Of a stretch of 34,537 bases of DNA, positions 1-7,415 are shown one piece after another. The stretch is from Verrucomicrobiota bacterium (lineage in GTDB: Bacteria > Verrucomicrobiota > Verrucomicrobiia > Opitutales > Opitutaceae). The stretch is from positions 1 to 34,537 of the forward strand of contig JAPLTN010000041.1 in NCBI GenBank assembly GCA_026398135.1. The letters are read 5' to 3'. Within the stretch, counting starts at the first letter, position 1, and each line of letters begins with the position of its first letter. Under the pieces are notes generated by a model. The model was not told where the DNA came from and ran no database searches. It worked only from the letters and a program-made list of their open reading frames with translations. Both the position numbers and the translations under genes were made by a program.

Positions 1-75
1 CTTTCCTACCAAGCCTTTTCTCTCCTTCTCTTTTACCGGCCCAATTCTGCCCATCCTATCGCTTCCGCACCTCCC

Positions 76-1200
76 ATGAAATTCAAGATCAACCGCGACC
101 ATTTCAGCAACGGCCTCGCCCAGGTGCTTAACGTCGTCGGCTCCAAAGCCACGATGCCTATCCTCAGCAATGTGCTGATCGAAGCTGAAAAAGACTGCAT
201 TACGCTGACCACGACAAATTTAGATCTTGGTATCCGTGCCAAAATCAAAGCCGAAGTCAAAGAGACCGGCTCGGTAACGCTCCCGGTTAAACGCTTGGCC
301 GGCATCGTGCGCGAACTGCCGCAGATCGATGTTTCCTTTGATGCCGCGCCTAATCATCAGGTTAAACTTTCCTCCGGTGGTTCCATCTTCCGGATCATGG
401 GCATTGGCAAAGAAGAGTTTCCGCCCCTTCCTGACTTCGGCGACGACAAGACTTTCACTTTGGAGCAAGCTGAACTTATCGGAATGTTGAAAAGCGTTTC
501 TTACGCCCAATCCACCGATGAAACCCGCTACATTTTGAACGGGGTTTACTTCAATTTCCGCGACGGAAAACTCTCCTTGGTCGCCACCGACGGACGCCGG
601 CTCGCCTTGGTTAGCAAGGAATTGGAAGTTCCGGCAGAAAAAGCCGGTTCTATCATTCTTCCCGCTAAAACGGTAAACGAACTGCTTCGCATGTTGGATA
701 AGGGCGAGAAGCTCAAAGTTTCCTTCAACGATCGTCGGGCGGCTTTTCAAATCAACGCCGACAACCCCGAGTCAGGTTTAGTGGACGCCATTTATCTCTA
801 CAGCAAAGTGGTTGAGGGTAACTATCCTAATTACCAACAAGTTATACCGAAAGAGACTCATCAACGGATCAAGCTTGAGCGCGAATTATTCGTCGAGTGC
901 GTTCACCGTGCCGCTCTGGTTTGTTCGGATAAGAGCAACTCGGTTAAGCTCAAGCTCACCAGCAATCACTTGGAGGTCATCGCCAGCAGCCCGGATTTCG
1001 GCGAGGCGCATGAGACGATGGCGATCGCTTACAGCGGTCCGGATCTTCAGGTCGCCTTTAATCCTCAGTTTATCATCGATCCCTTGCGCGCCCTGACAAA
1101 GGACGAGATTTACTTTGAAATTAAGGACGAAGTCAGCCCCGGCGTGCTAAAAACCGATGCCAATTTTCTCTGCGTCGTGATGCCCGTGCGCATTAACTAA
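76..1200 (+). CDS. dnaN: DNA polymerase III sliding clamp, beta subunit
   Basis: This gene encodes the ring-shaped clamp that tethers DNA polymerase III to DNA during replication and also docks repair polymerases and the initiation regulator. The 374-residue product has the usual family length and aligns along its whole length with the three-domain clamp. Recognisable parts are the N-terminal start [10 protein letters not shown], the first-domain segment [12 protein letters not shown], the middle-domain segment [10 protein letters not shown] followed by [10 protein letters not shown], and the C-terminal VVMPVRIN that ends most clamps. The ATG at 76 is preceded by a pyrimidine-rich leader with no Shine-Dalgarno sequence. 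A strong terminator follows at 1245-1282, so the unit ends here. No dnaA or recF is seen within the window. I am very sure of the identity. Confidence 0.98.
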   Translation: MKFKINRDHFSNGLAQVLNVVGSKATMPILSNVLIEAEKDCITLTTTNLDLGIRAKIKAEVKETGSVTLPVKRLAGIVRELPQIDVSFDAAPNHQVKLSSGGSIFRIMGIGKEEFPPLPDFGDDKTFTLEQAELIGMLKSVSYAQSTDETRYILNGVYFNFRDGKLSLVATDGRRLALVSKELEVPAEKAGSIILPAKTVNELLRMLDKGEKLKVSFNDRRAAFQINADNPESGLVDAIYLYSKVVEGNYPNYQQVIPKETHQRIKLERELFVECVHRAALVCSDKSNSVKLKLTSNHLEVIASSPDFGEAHETMAIAYSGPDLQVAFNPQFIIDPLRALTKDEIYFEIKDEVSPGVLKTDANFLCVVMPVRIN

Positions 1201-1244
1201 CCTGTATTTTACCGAAGATTTTAAGATCAAAGTAATCTTACCTG

Positions 1245-1282
1245 GCCGGGCCAAAACATCGGTTTTGGTCCGGCATTTTTTT
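1245..1282 (+). terminator. Rho-independent terminator after dnaN
   Basis: A 13-bp stem has arms at 1245-1257 and 1262-1274, with one G-U pair and a four-base loop. A run of seven T residues follows at 1276-1282. It sits 44 bases after the dnaN stop and just before the next start at 1297, so it separates dnaN from the downstream gene. Confidence 0.88.
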
Positions 1283-1296
1283 CTAAACTCACCGTC

Positions 1297-2178
1297 ATGC
1301 AGCCCGTCTTTATTTTAGTCCCAGCCATGCTGCTTTCGTTGCTGCTGCTGAAACTCAATCAACACTTTGCTGCTCCCTGGCTGGCGATTTTTAACCGATG
1401 GCTGCGCGCTTTGGTTATGGCGGGAAGTCTGGCCATACTTTCGCAGCATTTTGGCTGGGATGGCGGACGCCCTTACGCGGCTCTGTTTGTCGTGTTTTTG
1501 GTTCTCTGGATTTTACTCGACGGGGTTTATCGGTGGATGGCCATTCATGCGATGAGCGTGAGTCCTTTGCCGCTGTTTCCACGCTTTGTCGAAAATACCG
1601 CCGGGGATGAATGGCCGGTGCAGCGTCGGTTCCTGACTTTGCGGGATCACTTGCGCGCAGCCGGTTTTAAACAAGTGCAGGCCTTGCGTTCCGAGGTCGC
1701 GCCCGGGATTTATGTGCGGGTTTCGATTTATCATGATGCGGATCAGCGCACGCGTTTGCAGGTCACTTTTTTGCTTCAGCCGGGCGCGGGGATTTTGTCC
1801 TGTTTGCATTTTTCGACCTGCACGGCGTCAGGCCTGCGTTTGGTGACCGACAATCACCACCTCCCCTTTGCCGGATTTTACCCGGAAAACTGGCGCGTCG
1901 AGCGTCGGCCCCGGACTCGTGGATTCAAGACCCTCTGGGCCCGGCACCGCGCCCGTGTGCTGGCTACCCGCGAGACGTTTACCCCTTGGGCAACGGTGCC
2001 GCTGGCGGATTTGAACGCGCAACAAAGCGAGCTGGAACGACTCAATACCGACCTGGGGTTTCTCTTGCCCGCGTCCTTGCACGAGGAATACGGCCGGATC
2101 AGCCACGAGGGTCGTTATCGTGTGTGGAAAGAAATGCTGACCCTGGATTATCTCGGTCGAGCGGCGCGCTACGAGTGA
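1297..2178 (+). CDS. Hypothetical membrane protein with cytosolic C-terminal domain
   Basis: I do not recognise this 293-residue protein. The first third holds three likely membrane helices at about residues 3-20, 36-52 and 60-78. About 210 mostly hydrophilic residues follow. This soluble part is rich in Arg and Trp and contains HDADQRTRLQVTF and FAGFYPENWRVERRPR, but no catalytic motif that I can name. The start at 1297 comes just 15 bases after the T-run of the dnaN terminator and has no Shine-Dalgarno sequence. The gene converges with the minus-strand kinase-like gene that ends at 2240. Coding character and the hydrophobic pattern support a real gene. The function is unknown, and an envelope role is only a guess from the helices. 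Confidence 0.75.
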   Translation: MQPVFILVPAMLLSLLLLKLNQHFAAPWLAIFNRWLRALVMAGSLAILSQHFGWDGGRPYAALFVVFLVLWILLDGVYRWMAIHAMSVSPLPLFPRFVENTAGDEWPVQRRFLTLRDHLRAAGFKQVQALRSEVAPGIYVRVSIYHDADQRTRLQVTFLLQPGAGILSCLHFSTCTASGLRLVTDNHHLPFAGFYPENWRVERRPRTRGFKTLWARHRARVLATRETFTPWATVPLADLNAQQSELERLNTDLGFLLPASLHEEYGRISHEGRYRVWKEMLTLDYLGRAARYE

Positions 2179-2239
2179 CGCTTCACGCGAAAAAGAGCAC
2201 AGAGACCGCCTTTAGCCAGGGATGGGAACCAACTCTGGC

Positions 2240-3328
2240 CTAATGCCCGAGTGGAGCCCGGGCGTGGCTGGAGTTTCCAACCGCAAGGCGAATGCTAAGG
2301 ATATTTTCGTGAACGAGAGCCCCCATGGATTCGCAGGCGAGGTATTCTTTGCGCCGGTAGTGTTCGGCCAGGGCATGGCGCAGCTCATGCACGTTGGCGA
2401 CGGGTGCCAGCGTTTCGGCCGACATGGCGTTGAGCAAGAGAGCGAGGCGATCCTCGATGATGGTCGCGCGTTGGAGCATGAGGACCTGCTCCTCGCGCTG
2501 GTATTGGCGCGCGGTTTCGATCCGCAGATGCTTGGCGCAAAACAGTGCCAGCGGGGCGTTGTCCTTGAAGAACTGCGGACGGTAAAGGTTGAGGCGGCCC
2601 TCGTAGCTTTGCTGGTCAAAATCCATCGCGCGTACCCGGATTTGCGCACCCTCGAAGTCGGGCGTCACCACCACCACGAAGTTGTAGGCGCGCATGTCGC
2701 CGAGCAGGCGCACGAAACAGCGTTCGTTGAATTTGACCAATTCCTTGGCCAGGCGGATTGGGCGGATCTCCGGGCTTTCGAGCCAGCGCTCGATGAACTC
2801 GTTGCCCGGAATACCGGCGATGTGCTCCTCCACCAGCGTGCCGCCGTAGGTCAGGTAGTTGAGGCGATTCGGCGACAGCAGATGTTCCAGTTCCAGACCA
2901 TAAACCCGGGACGCGTCGCAGCGTTTCACGTAAAAATGGTCGGGATTGTCGTTGTAAGCGTTGACCACGCGCACGCGAAACGGAGCCGAGTTTCCAAAGG
3001 CGCAGAAATCGATGCGGTCCACATAGAGATGCTGCATCACCGAGAGGTCGCCATCAACGCGCAGAATGGCGTAAACCCGTTTCAGGTCTTCGTGCAGGGC
3101 CTGCATGTCCAGCCGGTCATAGAAAACGCTTTCCCAAAGGGAGGGGCGGCCTCGCCTATCGGTGAGCGGCACACTGTCGGCGAAACGCCGCAAGCGCTCG
3201 TAAGTCACCGGAAGTTCGCGCTCGCGCCGGGTGCGCAGCAGGTAGGCGTGCAGCGCTTCACCGACCGGAAAGGAGGGCTTTTTCTGCTGCTGGCGCGGGG
3301 CGGTGGGCGATTCGCGTTCTTCGAGCAT
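2240..3328 (-). CDS. Uncharacterised protein with protein-kinase-like motifs
   Basis: This 362-residue protein shows a motif order like the protein kinase / aminoglycoside phosphotransferase fold. A lysine lies in HFYVKRCD (K135), acidic residues follow in YGLELEHLL (E146, E148), and a hinge-like TLVEEHIAGIPG occurs at about 164-175. The sequence LLGDMRAYNF has D211 and N216 at the spacing of the kinase catalytic loop (D-x4-N). MDFDQ (D236) stands where DFG would be. The C-terminal 100 residues are predicted mainly helical. The ATG at 3328 is chosen because an AAGGTG lies about eight bases upstream and the protein becomes well ordered soon after. An in-frame ATG at 3418 would add 30 low-quality residues. 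The neighbour is divergent gnd. The substrate is unknown, and the kinase assignment is inferred from motifs only. Confidence 0.7.
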   Translation of the reverse strand: MLEERESPTAPRQQQKKPSFPVGEALHAYLLRTRRERELPVTYERLRRFADSVPLTDRRGRPSLWESVFYDRLDMQALHEDLKRVYAILRVDGDLSVMQHLYVDRIDFCAFGNSAPFRVRVVNAYNDNPDHFYVKRCDASRVYGLELEHLLSPNRLNYLTYGGTLVEEHIAGIPGNEFIERWLESPEIRPIRLAKELVKFNERCFVRLLGDMRAYNFVVVVTPDFEGAQIRVRAMDFDQQSYEGRLNLYRPQFFKDNAPLALFCAKHLRIETARQYQREEQVLMLQRATIIEDRLALLLNAMSAETLAPVANVHELRHALAEHYRRKEYLACESMGALVHENILSIRLAVGNSSHARAPLGH

Positions 3329-3513
3329 CGGACGTTCACCTTGGCGAAGGGGTGCGTTCGGCGAAAGGCCAAAGGCACGGCATCGATTTCCTAAAAACCC
3401 CGCACAAAACCGCTCCATGAGTTTTCTTTACGGTCCCTATGAGCACGTTTTCGGCAAATAGAGTTGGCCACCGGCGCGCCGCCGCCTAGCGCTTGCGTCT
3501 CTACTTTACCACC

Positions 3514-5022
3514 ATGCCCAAGACGCACTCCGACATCGGACTCATCGGCCTCGCCGTGATGGGTCAAAACCTCGCCCTCAACATCGCCGACCACGGCTTC
3601 CAAATCTCGGTGTACAACCGCACGGTCGAGAAGACCGAAAAGTTCGTCGCCGAAAATCCCTCCACTCCCGGCGGCCTCGTCGGGGCCAAAACCCTGGAGG
3701 AGTTCGTCCAGTCCATCGCCCTCCCCCGCAAGATCGTCATCCTCGTCCAGGCCGGCAAAGCCACCGACGCCGTGATCGACGGCCTCCTGCCTCTCCTCGC
3801 TCCCAACGACATCATCATCGACGGTGGCAACGCGCTCTGGACCGACACCATCCGCCGCGAAAAAGCCCTTAAGGAAAAAGGTTTCCGCTTCATCGGTTCC
3901 GGCGTGTCCGGCGGTGAAGAGGGCGCGCGTTTCGGCCCGTCCCTCATGCCCGGCGGCGACAAAGCCGCCTTCAAGGAGCTCGAACCCATCTGGAAGGCCA
4001 TCGCCGCCAAGGTGGACAAAAAGACCGGCAAGCCCCTCATGGGCGCCAAGCCCGGCAAGCCCGTCAAGGGCGGCGTGCCCTGCACCGTGTACATCGGTGA
4101 AAACGGCGCCGGCCACTACGTGAAGATGGTCCACAACGGCATCGAGTACGGCGACATGCAGATGATCTGTGAGGCCTACTCGCTCATGCAGGGTCTGCTC
4201 GGCCTCAAGCCCGCCGAGATGGGCGATATTTTCTCCGCCTGGAACAAGGGCGCGCTCGACAGCTTCCTGGTCGAAATCACCGCCGACATTCTCAAGCAGA
4301 AGGATCCCGTCACCAAGAAGCCCTTCGTGGACGTCGTCCTCGACACCGCCGGCCAAAAGGGCACCGGCAAATGGACCTCGGTCAACGCCCTCGACATGGG
4401 CGTGCCTGCCCCGACCATCGCCGAGTCCGTCTTCGCCCGCTGCATCTCCGCCATCAAGGAAGAGCGCGTCGCCGCCTCCAAGGTCCTCAAGGGACCCAAG
4501 ATCGCCAAGGTCTCCCCGTCCAAGAAAAAGGCCCTCGTCGAAGCCATCCACGACGCCCTCTACTGCTCCAAGATTTGTTCCTACGCCCAGGGCTTCCAGC
4601 TCATGCGCACCGCTCAGGGCGAATACGGTTGGAAGCTCAACTTCGGCCAGATCGCCCAGATCTTCCGCGGTGGCTGCATCATCCGCGCCGCCTTCCTGCA
4701 AAAGATCACCGAGGCCTACGCCCGCAACCCCAAGCTCGCGAACCTCCTGCTCGACGAGTATTTCAACAAGACCATCCAGAAGGCCCAGGCCAACTGGCGC
4801 AAGGTGGTGAGCCTCGCGGTGGAAAACGGCATCAGCGTGCCCACCTTCGCCTCCGCCCTCAGCTACTACGACGCCTACCGCTCCCCCCGCCTCCCGGCCA
4901 ACTTGCTCCAAGCCCAGCGCGACTACTTCGGCGCCCACACCTACGAGCGCGTGGACCAGCCCCGCGGCAAGTTCTTCCACATCGACTGGCCCGAGGCCAA
5001 TCGCCCGCAAGCCCAGGTCTAA
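3514..5022 (+). CDS. gnd: 6-phosphogluconate dehydrogenase, decarboxylating
   Basis: The enzyme oxidises and decarboxylates 6-phosphogluconate to ribulose 5-phosphate with NADP in the oxidative pentose phosphate pathway. The NADP-binding motif [11 protein letters not shown] lies at residues 9-19. The substrate motif [18 protein letters not shown] and the catalytic stretch [17 protein letters not shown] (Lys, His, Asn) are intact, as is the C-terminal [20 protein letters not shown] chose the ATG at 3514, giving 502 residues, because [12 protein letters not shown] matches the family start. A TTG at 3493 would add seven residues. The protein is longer than the roughly 470-residue enterobacterial form, mainly through a basic Gly/Pro/Lys insertion ([19 protein letters not shown]) before the catalytic segment. 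A terminator follows at 5041-5074. Confidence 0.97.
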   Translation: MPKTHSDIGLIGLAVMGQNLALNIADHGFQISVYNRTVEKTEKFVAENPSTPGGLVGAKTLEEFVQSIALPRKIVILVQAGKATDAVIDGLLPLLAPNDIIIDGGNALWTDTIRREKALKEKGFRFIGSGVSGGEEGARFGPSLMPGGDKAAFKELEPIWKAIAAKVDKKTGKPLMGAKPGKPVKGGVPCTVYIGENGAGHYVKMVHNGIEYGDMQMICEAYSLMQGLLGLKPAEMGDIFSAWNKGALDSFLVEITADILKQKDPVTKKPFVDVVLDTAGQKGTGKWTSVNALDMGVPAPTIAESVFARCISAIKEERVAASKVLKGPKIAKVSPSKKKALVEAIHDALYCSKICSYAQGFQLMRTAQGEYGWKLNFGQIAQIFRGGCIIRAAFLQKITEAYARNPKLANLLLDEYFNKTIQKAQANWRKVVSLAVENGISVPTFASALSYYDAYRSPRLPANLLQAQRDYFGAHTYERVDQPRGKFFHIDWPEANRPQAQV

Positions 5023-5040
5023 GCAATCAGCTTTCGCTTC

Positions 5041-5074
5041 AAAGCCGCGCCTCCATCCGGGGCGCGGCTTTTTT
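5041..5074 (+). terminator. Rho-independent terminator after gnd
   Basis: The stem has arms at 5043-5051 and 5061-5069 (AGCCGCGCC with GGCGCGGCT) and a nine-base loop. Five or six T residues follow, ending at 5074. It begins 18 bases after the gnd stop and insulates gnd from the antitoxin gene. Confidence 0.88.
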
Positions 5075-5134
5075 ATGGGGTTCATTATCAACAGCCAGCT
5101 TGACGGAAAGCTGGTTTGCTGGCTTGCTGGTTTT

Positions 5135-5443
5135 GTGAAAACCACCTTGGACTTACCCGATGACTTGGTGCAGCGGATCAAGATCCGCGCTGTGCAGGAG
5201 CGGAAGCCACTCAAGCACTTCGTTGCCGACCTGCTCGTCAAAGGTTTGGCCGCGCCACCCGCGCTGGCGTCGGCCATCAGCGCTCCGTTGCCTGCCGGGC
5301 TGGAAATCAATCAACGCGGTTTCCCTGTATTTCGATGCGGCGCTGATGCCCCAGCCAGCAAAATGACCATCGAAGAATTGCTGGCCCTGGAACAGGAATC
5401 GCAGCTCGAGGAGGATCTGCAACGTGCCGGGATTTCTCGTTGA
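5135..5443 (+). CDS. Ribbon-helix-helix antitoxin (VapB-like)
   Basis: This is the small DNA-binding partner of the PIN-domain protein that follows. With the GTG start at 5135 the product has 102 residues and begins MKTTLDLPDDLVQRIKIRAVQERKPLKHF, the usual beta strand plus two helices of ribbon-helix-helix antitoxins. Upstream in-frame codons from 5075 overlap the gnd terminator region and do not match the family, so I reject that longer start. The C-terminal part (residues about 75-102) has an acidic tail, EELLALEQESQLEEDL, which in such pairs binds the toxin. The gene overlaps the toxin gene by 20 bases, typical of co-translated toxin-antitoxin pairs. Autoregulation by the pair is expected from family knowledge, but I saw no clear operator. 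Confidence 0.85.
   Translation: MKTTLDLPDDLVQRIKIRAVQERKPLKHFVADLLVKGLAAPPALASAISAPLPAGLEINQRGFPVFRCGADAPASKMTIEELLALEQESQLEEDLQRAGISR
5409..5414 (+). promoter_or_regulatory. Ribosome binding site of the PIN-domain gene
   Basis: A perfect AGGAGG lies nine bases before the GTG at 5424, inside the antitoxin coding sequence. It supports that start codon. It also stands out because most other genes in the window have no such site. Confidence 0.75.
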
Positions 5444-5888
5444 TTCGTCGGTCTGGGTCGCGGCGGCATTTCCGCTGCATCCGCATCACCTCTTGGCTCT
5501 GGATGAGTTGGAGCGGGCGACACCCGGCGTGCCAGCGGTTTTTTGCCGCGCCACTCAGCAGAGTTTCCTGCGCCTCATTTCCACCCCTCAGGTCTTTCGA
5601 GCTTACCAACCCGAAATGGTCACGAACCGTGCGGCGCGGGTCGCCTTTGAGCGACTGTGCGCCCGTCCCGGCATTGTCATCTTGGACGAGGAGCCGTCCG
5701 GTACCGTCGCGCTTTGGCACCAATTCGCCGCCCGCGACACCGCCTCGCCCAAGGTTTGGATGGACGCCTACCTCGCCGCCTTCGCCATCGCGGGCAGCCT
5801 GGATTTTGTGACCCTGGATCGAGACTTCCTAACCTACCGGCAGCACGGCCTCCGCCTCCGTCTCCTCGCTCAACTGCTCACTCCTTGA
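5424..5888 (+). CDS. PIN-domain ribonuclease toxin (VapC-like)
   Basis: This is the probable toxin of a VapBC-type pair: a PIN-fold, metal-dependent RNase that in the family cleaves tRNA or other RNA. The 154-residue protein begins FLVDSSVWVAAAF with the first acidic residue D7. It carries RATQQSFLRLIS at 43-53, WMDAYLAAFA with D114, and FVTLDRDFLTYR with D132 and D134. The second PIN position, usually Glu, is Gln (Q45). The subgroup reading TQxxFLRL is common among these proteins and many are thought to be active, but activity here is not certain. The gene uses a GTG start with a perfect AGGAGG and overlaps the antitoxin by 20 bases. The pair sits alone behind the gnd terminator, a typical place for a small acquired module. 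Confidence 0.86.
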   Translation: MPGFLVDSSVWVAAAFPLHPHHLLALDELERATPGVPAVFCRATQQSFLRLISTPQVFRAYQPEMVTNRAARVAFERLCARPGIVILDEEPSGTVALWHQFAARDTASPKVWMDAYLAAFAIAGSLDFVTLDRDFLTYRQHGLRLRLLAQLLTP

Positions 5889-5934
5889 GCAACGCCGATT
5901 GGATCGTTGAAAAACACCCTCGGCTCCTGCGGAC

Positions 5935-6303
5935 TCACTCAAGCTCCAGCTTGCAGCGCACCAAGATCGCCGGCGGGGTGGTCGCGGTGGGCAGGGTGTC
6001 GAAGGTGGTCGGGCGGGAGGTGCCGCCTTCGGGGTAATAGCAGAACTGCATCAACGTGCCGCGTCGGCGCACGATGGCGCGGATGCGACGGACCTCGCCG
6101 CCGCCGTGGTCGCGCCAGATCAGGTCCAGGCTGGCCGGTTCGGCGGAGGAAACGAACTCCACGCCGCCCACCTCGCGCGGCGTGCCGCCGATCTGGATGG
6201 CGAAGCGGGGTGCGATGATTTGCAGGCGTCCGGTCCGGCCGGGCAGCGGTTCGCCGGCGTAGTCCACGCCCAGAATATGCCATTCGCCGTCGAGTCCGTT
6301 CAT
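5935..6303 (-). CDS. TIGR03067-like small domain protein
   Basis: This 122-residue protein resembles the TIGR03067 domain, a small beta-barrel-like domain of unknown function that is frequent in Planctomycetes and Verrucomicrobia. Visible matches are the opening LDGEWHILGVDYAGEPLP, the central ASLDLIWRD, and FCYYPEGGTSRPTTFDT near the end, where family members read similarly to CYxxxGxxRPxxF. I chose the ATG at 6303 because the family begins at LxGxW. An in-frame ATG at 6384 would add 27 Arg-rich residues with no family resemblance. No signal peptide is visible with the shorter start. It lies tail to tail with the PIN-domain gene, 46 bases away. The biological role is unknown. Confidence 0.72.
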   Translation of the reverse strand: MNGLDGEWHILGVDYAGEPLPGRTGRLQIIAPRFAIQIGGTPREVGGVEFVSSAEPASLDLIWRDHGGGEVRRIRAIVRRRGTLMQFCYYPEGGTSRPTTFDTLPTATTPPAILVRCKLELE

Positions 6304-6436
6304 GGGACGATGTGAAAGCGAGGGCAGGGCAGGGGACGCGAGGCTAAACGCCCGGATTCGCCGCCGCATCGCGCCACACCGCAAATAGACGCGAATCTCA
6401 GACGCGAATCTCCCGCGTCCCCGACGTTTTTTACGT

Positions 6437-6491
6437 CCGTAACCTCCAACGCAAAGTAACCCAATAGGTTACTTTGCGTTGGAGGTTACGG
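6437..6491. repeat. Perfect 25-bp inverted repeat in a divergent gap
   Basis: Arms at 6437-6461 and 6467-6491 are exact reverse complements around a five-base loop, caata. A second small hairpin, with arms at 6423-6427 and 6433-6437, touches its left end. The pair lies in the 282-base gap (6304-6585) between the divergent TIGR03067 gene and the AsmA-like gene. Neither flank has the T-run of a terminator. Apart from these hairpins I see nothing definite in the gap. Confidence 0.9.
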
Positions 6492-6585
6492 GGCGGTGGT
6501 GGCGTGATGGAGGTCGGGGGCGTGCAAAGGGCGGGCGTGCAAAAGCGGCGTTGCGCTGTCGGGCGAAACTATTTTCGTCCGACCG

Positions 6586-7347
6586 ATGAAAAAACTTTTT
6601 ACCATTCTGGCGGTGCTGGTGGTCCTGGGCGTGCTGGCGCTGGTTGCAGTCGGCTTTTTCCTTGGGCCCATCGTTACCAAGGCGGTCAACGTGGTCGGGC
6701 CGCGCATCACCGGGACCAAGGTCGAGCTGGCCTCGGCCAGTCTTTCGCCCCTGACCGGCGGCGGCACCTTGAAGGGACTATTGGTGGGCAATCCCGCCGG
6801 CTGGTCCGGCGACAAGGCGATCTACCTCGGAGAGGCGCGGGCGAGCATCCAGCCCGCTTCGTTGCTGGGCAGCCATATCCTGATCAACGAGGTGTTTGTG
6901 GACGGGCCGGAAATCGTCTTTGAGAAACGCCTGCTGGGCGGGAGCAACATCGACGCCCTGCTCAAGCAGATCGAGGCCAACACCCGCTCCGGCTCCGCCG
7001 CCGCTGCGCCAGCTTCTAGCCCCGAGGCCAAACCGGGCGAGCCGCTGAAATTCGCCATCAAATCCTTCCGTATCCAGAATGCCAAGATGTCGCTGGTTAT
7101 CGCCGGCAAGCCAATCACCGTTCCCTTGCCTCCGCTCACCATCACCGACCTCGGCGTGGCCGAGGGCGGCATCACAGTCGATCAAGTCGCGGCGCAGGTT
7201 TTGAAACGCGTGCTGGCCCAGCTCGGGGTCGCCGCCGCAGAAGCCGCCAAACAAGTGGGCGGCGCTTTGCTGGACGGAGGAGCCGATGGGGCCAAGAGCG
7301 CCAAAGAAGCCGCCAAGGGCGCGCTCAACAAACTGCTTGGCAAATAA
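6586..7347 (+). CDS. Membrane-anchored AsmA-like protein
   Basis: The 253-residue product starts with a positive MKK and a strong hydrophobic helix at residues 4-28, so it is anchored in or exported across the inner membrane. The following sequence (TKAVNVVGPRITGTKVELASASLSPLTGGGTLKGLLVGNP in overlapping pieces) has the beta-rich pattern seen at the start of AsmA/TamB-type proteins: a signal anchor, then a segment describing a layered beta structure, then EVFVDGPEIVFEK. A low-complexity Ala/Ser/Pro linker occurs at about 142-155. The C-terminal 60 residues are an Ala/Lys-rich amphipathic helix. Full AsmA proteins are much longer, so this is at most a short relative. The gene converges with ftsK. 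The family assignment is a moderate-confidence inference; the function is unknown. Confidence 0.68.
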   Translation: MKKLFTILAVLVVLGVLALVAVGFFLGPIVTKAVNVVGPRITGTKVELASASLSPLTGGGTLKGLLVGNPAGWSGDKAIYLGEARASIQPASLLGSHILINEVFVDGPEIVFEKRLLGGSNIDALLKQIEANTRSGSAAAAPASSPEAKPGEPLKFAIKSFRIQNAKMSLVIAGKPITVPLPPLTITDLGVAEGGITVDQVAAQVLKRVLAQLGVAAAEAAKQVGGALLDGGADGAKSAKEAAKGALNKLLGK

Positions 7348-7415
7348 CGCATTTGTCCTGCCTGCGGGCATTTTAAACACTTTGTGTCCATGCAGGGCGG
7401 GGCCGCCAAACTCGC

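Noticed and set aside
2222-3394. A 390-codon plus-strand frame opposite the kinase-like gene
   Set aside because: Its product is rich in His, Val and Gly with no domain pattern, while the minus-strand frame shows ordered kinase-like motifs and sensible secondary structure.
3391-5310. A long open frame on the minus strand, antisense to gnd
   Set aside because: It is a low-complexity Gly/Asp/Glu/Leu-rich mirror of the gnd codons, which carry all family motifs. GC-rich third positions keep the antisense frame open.
6437-6491. The 25-bp inverted repeat as a bidirectional terminator
   Set aside because: No T-run follows the stem on either strand, and the flanking genes are divergent, so no transcript needs to end there.
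7359-7374. Possible terminator after the AsmA-like gene
   Set aside because: The stem is only four base pairs (TGCC with GGCA) and is followed by four T residues, too weak to call.
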